Assembly: GCF_001610895.1 (NCBI RefSeq) | Contig: NZ_CP011273.1 | Location: forward strand, 6,262,001 to 6,326,000 | Direction: 5' to 3' | From: Planctomyces sp. SH-PL62 | GTDB taxonomy: Bacteria > Planctomycetota > Planctomycetia > Isosphaerales > Isosphaeraceae | Length of the DNA: 64,000 bases | Shown here: positions 1 through 9,263 of the stretch, piece by piece | How positions within the stretch are numbered: position 1 is the first letter of the stretch | Layout: each line of letters begins with the position of its first letter | Notes under the pieces: model-generated | The model's database searches: none | The model's input: the letters and a program-made list of their open reading frames with translations, nothing else | Told to the model about the DNA's origin: nothing | Translations under genes and position numbers: made by a program

Positions 1-561
1 GGAGAAGGTGGCCACCAGCAGCCCCTTCTTGAAGTCGAACTCCTGGATCGAGGCCTTCTTGGCCTCCTCGGACAGCTCCCGCTCCTTCGACATCCCGGCC
101 AGCCCCGCCACGGCGATGCCGGCCAGGCAGACCAGGACGCCGAGCAGCACGACCTGGCCCGAGAGGGTCGGCAGGATCTTCGTGAACAGCTCCCCCTTGA
201 CGATCGGCGGCACCATGGTGCCGAAGGCCGCCGTGTAGCCGAGCGCCACCGCCATCCCCAGCGACATCCCCAGATACCGCATGGTCAGGCCGAACGTCAG
301 CCCCCCCGTCCCCCACAGGACGCCGAACAGGTAGACCTTGAACAGCGTCTCCGCCGGGGTCTCGGCGATCACCGACGGCAGGTCGTTGGTCATCGTCAGG
401 CCGAACAGCCAGGGGGCGATGATCCAGCTGAAGACGCCGCCGGTCAGCCAGTAGGTCTCCCAGGACCACTTGCGCACGAACCGGTACGGGACGTAGAAGC
501 TGCCGGAGGCCAGGCCGCCCAGCCAGTGGTAGACGAGGCCGAGGAAAGGGTTGGGAATCAT
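1..561 (-). CDS. rhaT: L-rhamnose/H+ symporter RhaT (3' part outside window)
   Basis: The minus strand from the ATG at 561 reads through without a stop to base 1, giving the first 187 residues of a protein whose E. coli homologue has about 344. The start (MIPNPFLGLVYHWLGGL) and the repeated hydrophobic segments match the RhaT family of inner-membrane rhamnose-proton symporters, and residues such as the GGLTFG and MAVALGYTAAFGT stretches fit that family. It lies 73 bp downstream of the rhamnose isomerase gene on the same strand, so the two are probably co-transcribed: uptake, then isomerisation. No good Shine-Dalgarno is visible before the ATG. The C-terminal half cannot be judged here. Confidence 0.88.
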   Translation of the reverse strand, partial: MIPNPFLGLVYHWLGGLASGSFYVPYRFVRKWSWETYWLTGGVFSWIIAPWLFGLTMTNDLPSVIAETPAETLFKVYLFGVLWGTGGLTFGLTMRYLGMSLGMAVALGYTAAFGTMVPPIVKGELFTKILPTLSGQVVLLGVLVCLAGIAVAGLAGMSKERELSEEAKKASIQEFDFKKGLLVATFS

Positions 562-634
562 GAGAGGTTCTGGATGGCCTTGGGGGGGTGTCGGTTCTCG
601 TCGCCGCCGGACGGATCAAGGAGGACTCAAGGGA

Positions 635-1912
635 TCATCCCCGGCTTCGCTCGCCGAGCACGTCGGCCTCGTAGCGCTTGACCTCGTCGACCCAGGCGCG
701 GCCGACGGGGATGCCCTTGGTCTGGAGGTAGTGGTCCCACACGGCGCCGAACGGGAGCGTCTTCAGCTCTTCCAGGACCGCCAGCCGCGAGGTGTAGTCG
801 CCGTCGGCCTCGTACTTCCGGAGGGCGTCGATCGGCTCCAGCAGGGCGAGCAAGAGCGCCTTGATCATCGAGCGGGTGCCGATGACCCAGGCGGCCACGC
901 GGTTGATGCTGGCGTCGAAGAAGTCCAGGCCGATGTGGACGCGGTCCAGGTAGTCCCCGCGCACCAGCTCCTGGGCGATCAGCTCGATGTCGTCGGTCAG
1001 GAGGACGACGTGGTCGCTGTCCCAGCGGACGCCCCGGCTGACGTGCATCAGGACCTCGTCGACGTAGGTCAGGGCCGACGACAGCTTGTCGGCGACGACC
1101 TCGGTCGGGTGGAAGTGGCCCGAGTCGATGGTGAAGATCTTCTTCCGGCTGACCGCGTAGCCGAGGTAGAACTCATGCATGCCGACGACGTAGGTCTCGG
1201 AGCCGATGCCGAACAGCTTCCCCTCGACGGCGTCGCGGTTGTACCGGGGGTCGATCTCCGGCGCGAACATGGCGTCGAGCGATTGCAAGAGCCGCTCGCG
1301 GGGGCCCTTGCGGTCGACGGTCTGGTCCTTCATGCCGTCCGGGATCCAGACGTTGGTGACGCAGGGCGAGCCCAGGGCCTCCCCCATCGCCGCCCCGATC
1401 TTCCGGCAGGCGACGCCGTGGTCGATCCAGAACTGGCGGACCCCCTTGTCCTGGTGGGCCAGGGTCCAGCCGTCGGCCGCCTTGGGGTGGGAGAAGTAGG
1501 TGGGGTTGAAGTCCATCCCCATCCCCTTCGCCTTGGCCCAGTCGATCCAGTTCCGGAAGTGGACCGGTTCCAGCGCGTCGCGGTCGACCTTCTTGCCGCC
1601 GGTCTCGGCGTAGCTGGCGTGGAGGTTCAGCCGGTGCGTGCCGGGGATCAGGGAGAGGGCCTCGTCCAGGTCGCTCCGCAGCTCGTCGGCCGTGCGGGCC
1701 TTGCCCGGATAGTTGCCCGTGACGGCCAGGCCGGCGCCCAGTTCCTCGCCGCCGCTCTCGAAGCCGCCGACGTCGTCCCCCTGCCAGCAGTGCAGCGAGA
1801 TCGGGATCCTCGCCAGCCGCTCCAGGGCCTTCTCGACGTCGACCCCCAGCTCGGCGTAGCGTTCCTTCGCCAGGGCGAACGCCTGGTCCACGTTCTTGTT
1901 CGGAGAGGTCAT
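635..1912 (-). CDS. rhaA: L-rhamnose isomerase
   Basis: Converts L-rhamnose to L-rhamnulose, the first cytosolic step of rhamnose use. The 425-residue product has the expected family length (E. coli RhaA 419). The C-terminal half carries hallmark blocks: [24 protein letters not shown] and [16 protein letters not shown], which contain the His and Asp metal ligands of the (beta/alpha)8 isomerase site. I chose the ATG at 1912 ([12 protein letters not shown]) because GGAAGG sits 8 bases before it and family similarity starts there; the open frame runs further upstream but without homology. It lies between GH32 (104 bp upstream) and rhaT (73 bp downstream). No rhamnulokinase or aldolase is in view; they may lie beyond the left edge. 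Confidence 0.95.
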   Translation of the reverse strand: MTSPNKNVDQAFALAKERYAELGVDVEKALERLARIPISLHCWQGDDVGGFESGGEELGAGLAVTGNYPGKARTADELRSDLDEALSLIPGTHRLNLHASYAETGGKKVDRDALEPVHFRNWIDWAKAKGMGMDFNPTYFSHPKAADGWTLAHQDKGVRQFWIDHGVACRKIGAAMGEALGSPCVTNVWIPDGMKDQTVDRKGPRERLLQSLDAMFAPEIDPRYNRDAVEGKLFGIGSETYVVGMHEFYLGYAVSRKKIFTIDSGHFHPTEVVADKLSSALTYVDEVLMHVSRGVRWDSDHVVLLTDDIELIAQELVRGDYLDRVHIGLDFFDASINRVAAWVIGTRSMIKALLLALLEPIDALRKYEADGDYTSRLAVLEELKTLPFGAVWDHYLQTKGIPVGRAWVDEVKRYEADVLGERSRG

Positions 1913-2016
1913 CTGCGTTCCCTTCCAGCAATGCCACGTCGAGGGCGACGGGTTCGCCCCCGGTCCAAGATTCTCGCACGGCCGCGCCCCCGCTTCCAGA
2001 GGCGCGGCCCCGGCGA

Positions 2017-4257
2017 TCAGCGCGAAGGTCCGGCTTCCCAGGCCGACCGCAGCCGGTGGACCGTGAGCTTCTCCAGCATCACCGTCCCCCCCTTCGCCGC
2101 GATCCCCAGCGAGGGCTCCGCGACGGCCGGCAGGTCGGCGACCGAGATCGTCGTCCGGCCCCCGTTCGCGAAGGCCTCGACCGACCCCTTGTCCACGAAC
2201 ACATGCAGGCGCACCACGCCGTCGACCTGCGGGACGAACGTCCGCACCTGCTTGCAGACCACGTCCTGGCGCTCGACGTCGTAGATCAGAGGCGTGCCGA
2301 GCAGGTCCAGCTCCAGGAACTTCGCCGCTCCCGGGCGGAACGTCAGCTCGATCTCGCACGCTTCGCGATCATAGTCCTCCGCCCGGCCGATGTCCTTCAC
2401 CGATTTGCTGGAGATCGGGATCTGCAGCCGGCTCCGCGGGGAGAAGGACAGGAGGCGGTGGCTCGCCCGATCCAGCGGGTTTTTCGCGCCGGGCTCCAGC
2501 GGGGTCCTGCTGAACTCGCAGGAGCCGGCCCGCAACTCCTTCAATTCGGGGACGGGCTCGGCGAAGAGCCGGGGGCCGTCCGGGGTGGTCCGCAGGGTCA
2601 GCTCGGCCGGCAGGCTCATCTGCTGGTTGAACGGCGCCCCCGGGAAGGTGACGCCGTTGGCCCAGCCGACCTGGACGCAACGCCCCTTCGGCTCGTCGCT
2701 GAACGTCTGCGCCGCGTAGAAGTTGCCGTGGCGGAAGGCCAGCTTCTCCGGGCCGGAGGTGGGGGTGAACGTCTTGCCGTCGAACGTTCCGAGCTTGTAC
2801 TTGCCGTCGGCTGCATAAACGACCCAGAGGGTCTTGCTCGGGTCGCCGTCGACGGCCAGCTCGATCAGGTCGGGGCATTCGTAGAAGCCGTCGAGCCGGC
2901 TGGCGAAGGTCCAGGCCTTGAGGTCGGGCGAGGTGTAGAAATCGATGCTCTGCCGCTTGGGCTCCGCTCCCTCGTCGTACACCGCCATCACCCAGTGCTT
3001 TCCGGGGGCGTACCAGACCAGCCGGGGGTCGCGGCCCTCGTGCTTGACGACGGGGTTCCCCTCGAACTCGGTCCAGGTCCGGCCCCGGTCGTTGCTGAAG
3101 ACGAGGCACTCGCCCCGCCCGGTGCTGGTGTAGGCGGCGACGATCGGCGGCTCGTCCCCCTTCTGGAACCCGGAGGTGTTGCGATGATCCACCACCGCGC
3201 TGCCGGAGAAGGCCCAGTCGCCGTACTGGTGGGGATAAAGGGCGATGGGAAGCTCCCGCCAGCGGACGAGGTCCGGGCTGACGGCGTGGCCCCAGTGCAT
3301 GTTCCCCCAGCCCCAGCCGAACGGGTTGTGCTGGTAGAAAAGGTGATACTCGCCGTCCTGCCACACGAGGCCGTTGGGGTCGTTCAGCCACCCCCGGCGC
3401 GACGTGAAGTGGAACTGCGGCCGGAGCGGCTCCTTGTACAGCTCGGTCCCCTGCGAATCGGCGTCGGACTGGCCGATCCGGTCGAGGGCCTTGGCGTCCT
3501 CCAGCTCGTCGACGCGGACGGTGAGCGTCTTCCCCTTCTGGGCCTCCAGGTCGCTGAAGGCGAGGAAGTCGGGCTCGACCCCGGGCGGAGCCAGCTCGAC
3601 GTCGAACTCGCGGAGGATCTTGCCGGCGTCGTCCAGGATCCTGGCGCGGACCTTGGGCGCCCCGGTCTTGACCGGGATGCTCAGATACCGATGCGTGAGC
3701 GCGATCGCCTTCGAGGCGCGGGCCGGGAGCCTGGGGGCGTCGGTCTGGACGATGTGGTCGACGTTGATGTGCCCCCACCCACCCTTGCGACGGTCCACCA
3801 CGCGGAGCGTCGCCTCCTTGCCTTGCAGGTCCGAGACGTCCCAGGCGTCCCAGCGGAGCCGTTCCGAGCCGCCGGACTCGCGGTTGGGGCCGGCGGCGGA
3901 GCGGACGACCCGGCCGTCGACGAGCAGGTCGAGGCAGGTCTCGCCGGCCCAGCCGCCGCCGCCGATCAGGAAGTTGAGGGCCTTGCGCTCGATGCGGAAG
4001 GGGGGGCTGATCAGTTCGCCGGTCGCGTCGTCGCCCCCCCGGAAGCTGTTCACGAGGCCCTCGCCCCGGTATCCTTCAACCGTCATCTGGCCGGGGAGGG
4101 TCCCCCGGGCGGGCGCCTCGCCGAAGGCGTCCCCGGTCGCGTTCCAGCCGCCGTAGTCCGGCCCTTCGAAGTCGGCGATCAGGACGTCCGGCCGGGCCGC
4201 GTCCTCGGTCGTCGTCGTGGCGGCCAGCAACCCGGCCAGGACCATCGTGGCAAGCAT
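2017..4257 (-). CDS. Glycoside hydrolase family 32 protein (levanase/fructanase type)
   Basis: Predicted secreted beta-fructosidase of 746 residues, acting on levan, inulin or sucrose-like fructosides. A short hydrophobic signal sequence ([13 protein letters not shown]) is followed by an N-terminal beta-sandwich-like region (to about residue 190). The five-bladed GH32 propeller then shows all three signature motifs: WLNDPNG near residue 288 (Asp nucleophile), RDP inside GRDPRLVWY, and ECPD (Glu acid/base). The C-terminal part resembles the GH32 beta-sandwich module ([15 protein letters not shown]). AGGAG lies 9 bases before the ATG at 4257, so this start is preferred over the longer open frame. 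It precedes rhaA and rhaT on the same strand and diverges from a GDSL hydrolase across 117 bp. The exact fructan substrate cannot be read from sequence. Confidence 0.93.
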   Translation of the reverse strand: MLATMVLAGLLAATTTTEDAARPDVLIADFEGPDYGGWNATGDAFGEAPARGTLPGQMTVEGYRGEGLVNSFRGGDDATGELISPPFRIERKALNFLIGGGGWAGETCLDLLVDGRVVRSAAGPNRESGGSERLRWDAWDVSDLQGKEATLRVVDRRKGGWGHINVDHIVQTDAPRLPARASKAIALTHRYLSIPVKTGAPKVRARILDDAGKILREFDVELAPPGVEPDFLAFSDLEAQKGKTLTVRVDELEDAKALDRIGQSDADSQGTELYKEPLRPQFHFTSRRGWLNDPNGLVWQDGEYHLFYQHNPFGWGWGNMHWGHAVSPDLVRWRELPIALYPHQYGDWAFSGSAVVDHRNTSGFQKGDEPPIVAAYTSTGRGECLVFSNDRGRTWTEFEGNPVVKHEGRDPRLVWYAPGKHWVMAVYDEGAEPKRQSIDFYTSPDLKAWTFASRLDGFYECPDLIELAVDGDPSKTLWVVYAADGKYKLGTFDGKTFTPTSGPEKLAFRHGNFYAAQTFSDEPKGRCVQVGWANGVTFPGAPFNQQMSLPAELTLRTTPDGPRLFAEPVPELKELRAGSCEFSRTPLEPGAKNPLDRASHRLLSFSPRSRLQIPISSKSVKDIGRAEDYDREACEIELTFRPGAAKFLELDLLGTPLIYDVERQDVVCKQVRTFVPQVDGVVRLHVFVDKGSVEAFANGGRTTISVADLPAVAEPSLGIAAKGGTVMLEKLTVHRLRSAWEAGPSR

Positions 4258-4374
4258 GGAGTTCCGCTCCTCGGGGTTTCGGGTCGTCTCGCACCCCACG
4301 AGGATAGACCGGGCGACGCCCGAGCGGAAGGCGTCGACGCCCGAGCGGGACGGAAAATCGAGAGGGAGGCCGCC

Positions 4375-5638
4375 GTGACGCGACCGCAGCTCCTGATCCT
4401 GGCGACGACCGTCCTGACGCTCGCCCCCGGCCTCTCGGCGACGACCGCGTCCGCGGCCGACTTCGCCCTGCGCGACGGCGACGTGGTGGTCTTCCTGGGC
4501 GACAGCATCACCGCCGCGAGGACCTACGGTCGGATCGCGGAGAACTACACCCGGCTCCGCTTCCCCGACCGGAAGGTCCACTTCCACAACGCCGGCTGGG
4601 GGGGCGACACGGCCGCCGGCGGCCTCGCCAGGATGGACCGCGACGTCCTCCCCCTGAACCCCACCGTCCTCATCGTCGCCTACGGCGTCAACGACATCGG
4701 CTGGGGGACGAAGGCGGACGAGGCCCACAAACAAGCGTACCTGGATGGGATCCGGGGGATCGTGGAGAAGGGTAAGGGACGCGGCGTCAGCGTCTACGTC
4801 TGCTCGGCCGCCGCCACCGCCGAGGCCCCGAGACCGCCGAGCGGGGCTTCCTCCAGGCCATGTGCGACGAGGGGATGGCCCTCTCCCGCTCGCTCGGCGG
4901 GCGGTCCATCGACGTCCAGCGCTCGATGCGCGAGGTCCAGCGGCGGATGGCCGCGTCGGCCCCCCGGCCGACCCCAAGGACCGGCCGACGCTCCACGCCG
5001 CCGACGGGATCCACCTCAACGACGTCGGCCAGCTCGCCATGGCCTTCGCGATCCTCAAGGGGCTCGACGCCCCCGCCGACGTCTCCTCCGCGACCCTCGA
5101 CGCCGACGGCCCCCGCGCGGTCGAGGCCGTCGGCTGCTCCGTCTCGGGCCTGGCCGGCGACGCCTCCCGCCTGGAGTTCGACCGGCTCGACGCCGGCCTG
5201 CCGCTGAATCTAGGCCTCTTCGGAGCCCTGCAATACCGCTTCATCCCGGTCCCCGACGAGTTGAATCGCTATATGTTGACCATTCGGAACCTCCCCGACG
5301 GCGACTACGCCGTCCACGCCGACGGCCGGGCGCTGGGGACCTGGCCCGCGAGGCGGCTGGCCGAGGGGGTGAACCTGGCCTCCGCGACGGCCGACGGTTG
5401 GGAGCCCGGCGGCCCCTGGGAGGCCGCCGCCTGGGCGCTCGCCGAGCTGACCGAGGCCCGGACCAAGCTCTTCCAGAGCAAGCTCGGGCTGGCCCACCAC
5501 CTCCCCGGATCGCCCGTCCTGCCGGCCTTCGACGAGCAGGCCGCCGAGATCAACGCCCGGCTCGAAGCCCTCCAGCACGCGATCGTCGCCCCCCGACCGT
5601 TCCACTTCGTCGTCGAGCGGAAGGAGGCGGGCCGATGA
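4375..5638 (+). CDS. SGNH/GDSL-type esterase, interrupted by two frameshifts
   Basis: Secreted SGNH hydrolase family protein (deacylase/esterase type). It starts at GTG 4375 behind GAGGGAGG, with a signal peptide ending near ASAA. Block I (VFLGDSITAA), the Gly block (GWGGDTAAGG), the Asn block (YGVNDIGWG) and the late catalytic pair (DGIHLND) are all present, but in three different frames. Adding one C in the run 4826-4829 and one in the run 4960-4965 restores a single frame of 421 residues with continuous family sequence. Either the gene is a recent pseudogene or the assembly has two homopolymer errors; the second is at least as likely because both losses are in C runs. The stop overlaps the sirtuin start (ATGA at 5635). 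Confidence 0.8.
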
Positions 5639-6495
5639 GCCGGGATCACGACGCCGCGAGGGAGATCGAGCGGGCCGCCGAGGCCGTCGCCACGGCCGAC
5701 GCCATACTCATCACCGCCGGGGCCGGGATGGGGGTCGACAGCGGGCTCCCCGATTTCCGGGGCCGCGAGGGGTTCTGGAACGCCTACCCGCCGTACGCCG
5801 CGCTCGGCCTGGACTTCGTCGCGCTGGCCTCGCCGCGATGGTTCCGAGCCGACCCCGACCTGGCCTGGGGCTTCTACGGGCACCGGCTGTTGCTCTACCG
5901 GAGGGCCAGGCCGCACGAGGGCTTCGCGATCCTCAAGCGGTGGGCCGGGCGGGCGCCGCGGGGCGGCTTCGTCTTCACCTCGAACGTCGACGGCCAATTC
6001 CAGCGCGCGGGGTTCCCGGACGACGGGATCGCCGAGGCCCACGGGGCCATCGACTTCCTCCAATGCCTGGACGACTGCGGCGAGGGGATCTTCCCGTTCG
6101 GCGGCCGGCGCATCATGATCGACCTGGAGGCGATGCGGGCCGTGGGCGACCTCCCCGCCTGCCCGCGCTGCGGGGCGCTCGCCCGGCCCAACATCCTGAT
6201 GTTCGGCGACTCCGGCTGGGACGGCTCGCGGTCGGACGAGCAGGACGCCCGGCTCCGCGCCTGGTTCCGGGCCGCGGCCGAGTCCGAGCCCCGCGCCCGT
6301 CTCGTGGTCGTCGAGTGCGGCGCGGGGACCGCCGTCCCCACCGTCCGCCGCCTCGGCGAGCGGGTCGCCGCCCTCCCGAACGCGACCCTCGTCCGGATCA
6401 ACCCCCGCGACGCCGACGCCCCGCCGGGCGCCGTCTCGATCGCCTCGGGCGCCCTGGACGCCCTCCGCGCGATCGATCGTCTTATACCGTCATGA
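5635..6495 (+). CDS. SIR2-family NAD-dependent protein deacylase (sirtuin)
   Basis: A 286-residue cytoplasmic sirtuin. The Rossmann motif GAGMGVDSGLPDFRG is at residues 29-43, the NVDG NAD-ribose motif at 117-120 and the catalytic His at 136 (EAHG). Two Cys pairs (144/148 and 176/179) form the zinc site, and RPNILMFGD follows as the usual RPxxVxFGE-like block. The family removes acetyl or longer acyl groups from lysines using NAD+. The canonical TQNID is TSNVD here, a mild variant. Its ATG overlaps the stop of the upstream GDSL gene by four bases, which implies translational coupling. The next gene converges on it with only 30 bp between stops, in which I see no strong terminator. Confidence 0.9.
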   Translation: MSRDHDAAREIERAAEAVATADAILITAGAGMGVDSGLPDFRGREGFWNAYPPYAALGLDFVALASPRWFRADPDLAWGFYGHRLLLYRRARPHEGFAILKRWAGRAPRGGFVFTSNVDGQFQRAGFPDDGIAEAHGAIDFLQCLDDCGEGIFPFGGRRIMIDLEAMRAVGDLPACPRCGALARPNILMFGDSGWDGSRSDEQDARLRAWFRAAAESEPRARLVVVECGAGTAVPTVRRLGERVAALPNATLVRINPRDADAPPGAVSIASGALDALRAIDRLIPS

Positions 6496-6525
6496 CGACG
6501 CACTCACATCTCGCCCAGGAACGCG

Positions 6526-7356
6526 TCAAGGCTTGCGGAAGTATTCATTCATGATCGCGACCAGTTCGTCGTGGACGAGGCCGTTGGAGGCGAGCACGCC
6601 GTCCTTGCGGAGGGTGAGCGGGTCGCCGTGGCAGTTGGTGACGCGGCCCCCGGCCTCCTCGACGAACAGGCGGCCGGCGGCGAAGTCCCAGGGGGCCAGC
6701 TCGTACTCGAAGAACGCGCCGAAGGAGCCGACGCCGACGTACGCCAGGTCGAGCGTCGCGGCCCCCAGGCGCCTCAGCCCGTGGCTCCGGCGGCGGAGGA
6801 TCTCGGCGCAGGCTTCGAGCGTGGCCTCCATCATGGCCCCCCGGTCGTAGAAATAGCCGAAGCCGACGAGGACCTCGTCCAGCCGCGCGCAGGGCGACAC
6901 CCGCGCCCGACGCCCCCGGTGGAACGCCCCCCCACCGCGGACGGCCGTGTACCAGTCGTCGTACAGCGGGTTGCCGACCACGCCGACGGTCGCGTCCCCC
7001 TTGTGGTAGTAGGCGACCGAGACGCCGAAGTGGGGGATGCCGTGGACGAAGTTGCTGGTCCCGTCGATCGGGTCGACGATCCAGACGTCCTCGCTGGCGA
7101 GGATCGCCGCGCCCTCGCCGCCGTCCCCCTGCCCTTCCTCGCCGTAGATCGCGTGGCCGGGGAACGCCTTCTTGATGACCTCGACGACGGCCCGCTCGGC
7201 CTCGACGTCGGCCCGGGTGACGAGGTTGTAGGTCCCCTGCCCCTCCGCGTTCTTGACGTCCGCCGCCAGCCCGCCCCGGAAATATCCCGTCGCCACCGCG
7301 CCCCCCGCCTTCGCGGCGGCCTCGGCGACCTCAAGCTCGGCCTTCCACCTGTCCAC
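6526..7356 (-). CDS. Inositol monophosphatase family protein
   Basis: Mg2+-dependent sugar-phosphate or inositol-phosphate phosphatase of about 276 residues, the usual size. It has the metal-binding GEEG motif, motif A WIVDPIDGTSNFVHG (near residues 92-106) and motif B WDFAAGRLFVEEAGG near the C-terminus. The substrate could be inositol-1-phosphate, fructose-1,6-bisphosphate or PAP; family motifs do not separate these. GTG at 7356 is preferred because GGGAGGGG ends 9 bases upstream; the GTG at 7365 lies too close to that site, and the open frame further up has no family similarity. It is a single gene convergent with the sirtuin, and upstream lies a repeat-rich non-coding field. Confidence 0.9.
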   Translation of the reverse strand: MDRWKAELEVAEAAAKAGGAVATGYFRGGLAADVKNAEGQGTYNLVTRADVEAERAVVEVIKKAFPGHAIYGEEGQGDGGEGAAILASEDVWIVDPIDGTSNFVHGIPHFGVSVAYYHKGDATVGVVGNPLYDDWYTAVRGGGAFHRGRRARVSPCARLDEVLVGFGYFYDRGAMMEATLEACAEILRRRSHGLRRLGAATLDLAYVGVGSFGAFFEYELAPWDFAAGRLFVEEAGGRVTNCHGDPLTLRKDGVLASNGLVHDELVAIMNEYFRKP

Positions 7357-7541
7357 GAGTCTCACCCCTCCCAACGCCCCGGACCCCTCGCCACGCCGCC
7401 CATTATACCGACCCGCCGCCCTTCGCGTTCCGAAGACCGAATTGGCTTCGATCGGCTCCGTTCGACCACCCGGCCGCCGGGCGTGAATCGTCGGATCCCC
7501 TTTTAGAGAAGGACTGTTACGAACACCTCGCCGTCCCCCGA

Positions 7542-8116
7542 ATTGGCTTCGTTCGGCGCTTTTCATGAGACTCCTCACTCAACTCCACCGAGTCCTGACG
7601 GAAGGCCCTGGGGTGCCACGGGTTCCCTGAACCCGTGGACCGGCCGGGGATTCGGACGACGGCTTGGGACCGGCCCGACGCCGATCCACGGGTTCAGGGA
7701 ACCCGTGGCACCCCGACCCCGCTTGAAGCGGTGGAGTGAAGTGAGGAGTCTCCTTTTCGTGTTCTCGTCCCCCTCATGTTCCTGGTTGGCCCGCCGATCC
7801 GCGTTTGGCTTCGCTCGCACCGCCTCGAAATCGAACCCATCGGCTGCAAAGTCTTACCCGCAAGACATCTACAACCAGAAAACTGCCCCCGCGATTGGCT
7901 TCGTTCGGCGCTTTTCGTGCTCTCGCTCCCCTCAGGTTCCAGATCCGGCCTCTGATTCGCGTTTGGCTTCGCTCGATCTCCCTCGAAATCGAACCCATCG
8001 GCCGCAAACCCTTAACCACAAGACATCTACAACTAGAAGACCGCCCCCGCGATTGGCTTCGTTCGGCGCTTTTCGTGTTCTCCGTCAGGATCGTCGGACG
8101 CCCGTCCCGTCGGCCC
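7542..8116. repeat. Tandem/dispersed repeat field, 158-bp unit
   Basis: Two head-to-tail copies of a 158-bp unit start at 7801 and 7959 (both begin GCGTTTGGCTTCGCTCG). A 22-base segment is exactly repeated at 7542, 7894 and 8052. A third, older copy is split by the MITE-like element at 7564-7752, its right part resuming at 7753-7800. The region 7366-8237 holds no convincing gene: short open frames exist on both strands but they follow the repeat phase and have poor codon bias. It lies between the inositol-phosphatase gene and the paralogous membrane-protein pair. Confidence 0.75.
7564..7752. mobile_element. 189-bp MITE-like palindromic element with target-site duplication
   Basis: Non-coding element with terminal inverted repeats: 7567-7590 pairs with 7728-7752 (22 of 24 positions match). 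An inner, near-perfect inverted repeat spans 7610-7714 (GGGGTGCCACGGG and complement), so the whole element can fold into one long hairpin. It sits inside a copy of the local repeat. The 9-base CTTTTCATG at 7559-7567 is echoed as CTTTTCGTG at 7753-7761, and uninterrupted copies of the host repeat have CTTTTCGTG once, which looks like a target-site duplication. A diverged relative lies at 20855-21035. It encodes no transposase, so it would need one in trans. Confidence 0.75.
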
Positions 8117-8237
8117 GAGCGCGCGCCGTCCCCGCCGCCCGAATCGGCAAGGACCTCCAGGTAACAATGGATAGGAATGCGCGATGGGGACTCGAAATCC
8201 GGGCGAACGCGCGGAATCCTCGGCGGGCGTCTCGACC

Positions 8238-8711
8238 TCAGGGCGCGTCGGGAAGCAGACCGGCGCCCGGGAGCCGGACGACCTCGTATCGCCAGCCGCG
8301 ATCGCGGTAGTCCCGGAGCAGGCGGTCGAGCCAGGGGAAGAGGAGTTCGGAGTCATAGGTCTCGACGCGGATCGGCGCGAGGGCGGACGCGTGGTTGGCG
8401 CCCGACACGGTCACCCGGATCAAGGGGCGTCCCCGGCGGTCGAAGTCCTCCCAGGCTTCGAGGTGGTCCGTCCATCGGCTCGCGGCGTCAGGGCCGTAGA
8501 CCACGCGAAACCAGGGCGAGGCGCGACCGGCCGCAGCGATCTCCTCACGGGCCCGCTCCATGACCGACCGGGTCACCAGCCGCTGCAGACTCAGGGCGTC
8601 CTGGCGCGCCTGCCAGCGTCGCAGGTGGACCGCCGTCGCGGCCAGACATGCGAGGAGCACCACCGTCCCCGTCAGGCCGAGCACCGTGAAGCGGAAGCGG
8701 GGCGTTCGCAT
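8238..8711 (-). CDS. Small membrane-anchored protein, paralogue of next gene
   Basis: Not recognised. 157 residues: a single N-terminal membrane segment (about residues 9-26, FTVLGLTGTVVLLACLAA) and a soluble part of about 130 residues, probably outside the membrane. The C-terminal block (ALAPIRVETYDSE, PWLDRLLRDYRDRGWRYEV, VRLPGAG) is almost shared with the gene at 8759-9247, so the two arose by tandem duplication. The ATG at 8711 is preferred over 8762 because the shorter form starts directly before the membrane segment and lines up with the paralogue. It is the last of a possible minus-strand run 9728-8238. Confidence 0.7.
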   Translation of the reverse strand: MRTPRFRFTVLGLTGTVVLLACLAATAVHLRRWQARQDALSLQRLVTRSVMERAREEIAAAGRASPWFRVVYGPDAASRWTDHLEAWEDFDRRGRPLIRVTVSGANHASALAPIRVETYDSELLFPWLDRLLRDYRDRGWRYEVVRLPGAGLLPDAP

Positions 8712-8758
8712 CGTCGCGCCTCGTTTCGGGAGGTTCGATTCGTGGGGCTGTTCCGACT

Positions 8759-9247
8759 TCATGGCGTCTGGGGAAGCCGACCGGCGCCCGGGAGCCGGAC
8801 GACCTCGTAGCGCCAGCCGCGTTCGCGGTAGGCCCGGAGTAGGCGGTCGAGCCAGGGGACGTCGGACGGCGAGCCAAAGGTCTCGACGCGGATCGGCGCG
8901 AGCGCGGACGCGAGTCGGCCGTTGGAGCCCGACAGGATCGCGCGGTGCGCGGCGGGCCGTCGACCGTCGCGATCCTCGCGGCCGACGACTTCGAGCCGCC
9001 AGTCGGCCGTCCGGCCGGTCCCGGCGTCGCGGACGACGAAATCCGCCGCCGGATGCGCGGCCGCGGCGAGGTCCCCTCTCGCCGCCTCAAGGAGCAACAA
9101 CGATTCGTCCCGCTGCCGATACATCTCGACCCGGCGGGCCTCCCAGTTCCGAAGGTGGACGACGAGGGCGAGGCACCAGGCGACCAGGGCCACGGCGAGC
9201 ATCAGGCCGAGGATCGACGAACGGCGGCGGGGCGTCGGCATGGTCAT
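8759..9247 (-). CDS. Small membrane-anchored protein, paralogue of preceding gene
   Basis: Not recognised. 162 residues with one membrane segment (about residues 11-30, SILGLMLAVALVAWCLALVV), a short charged/coiled stretch (NWEARRVEMYRQRDESLLLLEAARGDL) and the same C-terminal block as the paralogue (ALAPIRVETFGS, VPWLDRLLRAYRERGWRYEV). The divergent middle and conserved ends suggest duplication followed by drift. The ATG at 9247 has GGGAG about 7 bases upstream; a second ATG at 9241 is possible. The gap to the SnoaL-like gene is only 16 bp, which suggests co-transcription. The all-membrane pseudopilin-like topology (short N-terminus, one helix, soluble domain) is only a resemblance. Confidence 0.72.
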   Translation of the reverse strand: MTMPTPRRRSSILGLMLAVALVAWCLALVVHLRNWEARRVEMYRQRDESLLLLEAARGDLAAAAHPAADFVVRDAGTGRTADWRLEVVGREDRDGRRPAAHRAILSGSNGRLASALAPIRVETFGSPSDVPWLDRLLRAYRERGWRYEVVRLPGAGRLPQTP

Positions 9248-9263
9248 GATCGCGTCTCCCGTC

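Noticed and set aside
551-2284. 577-residue frame on the plus strand across rhaA
   Set aside because: Antisense to the clear rhaA gene; Ala/Gly/Arg/Val-rich composition typical of a shadow frame.
7543-8310. Short open frames in both directions over the 7.5-8.2 kb region
   Set aside because: They follow the repeat and palindrome sequence and repeat the same peptide in different copies, so they are repeat translations rather than genes.
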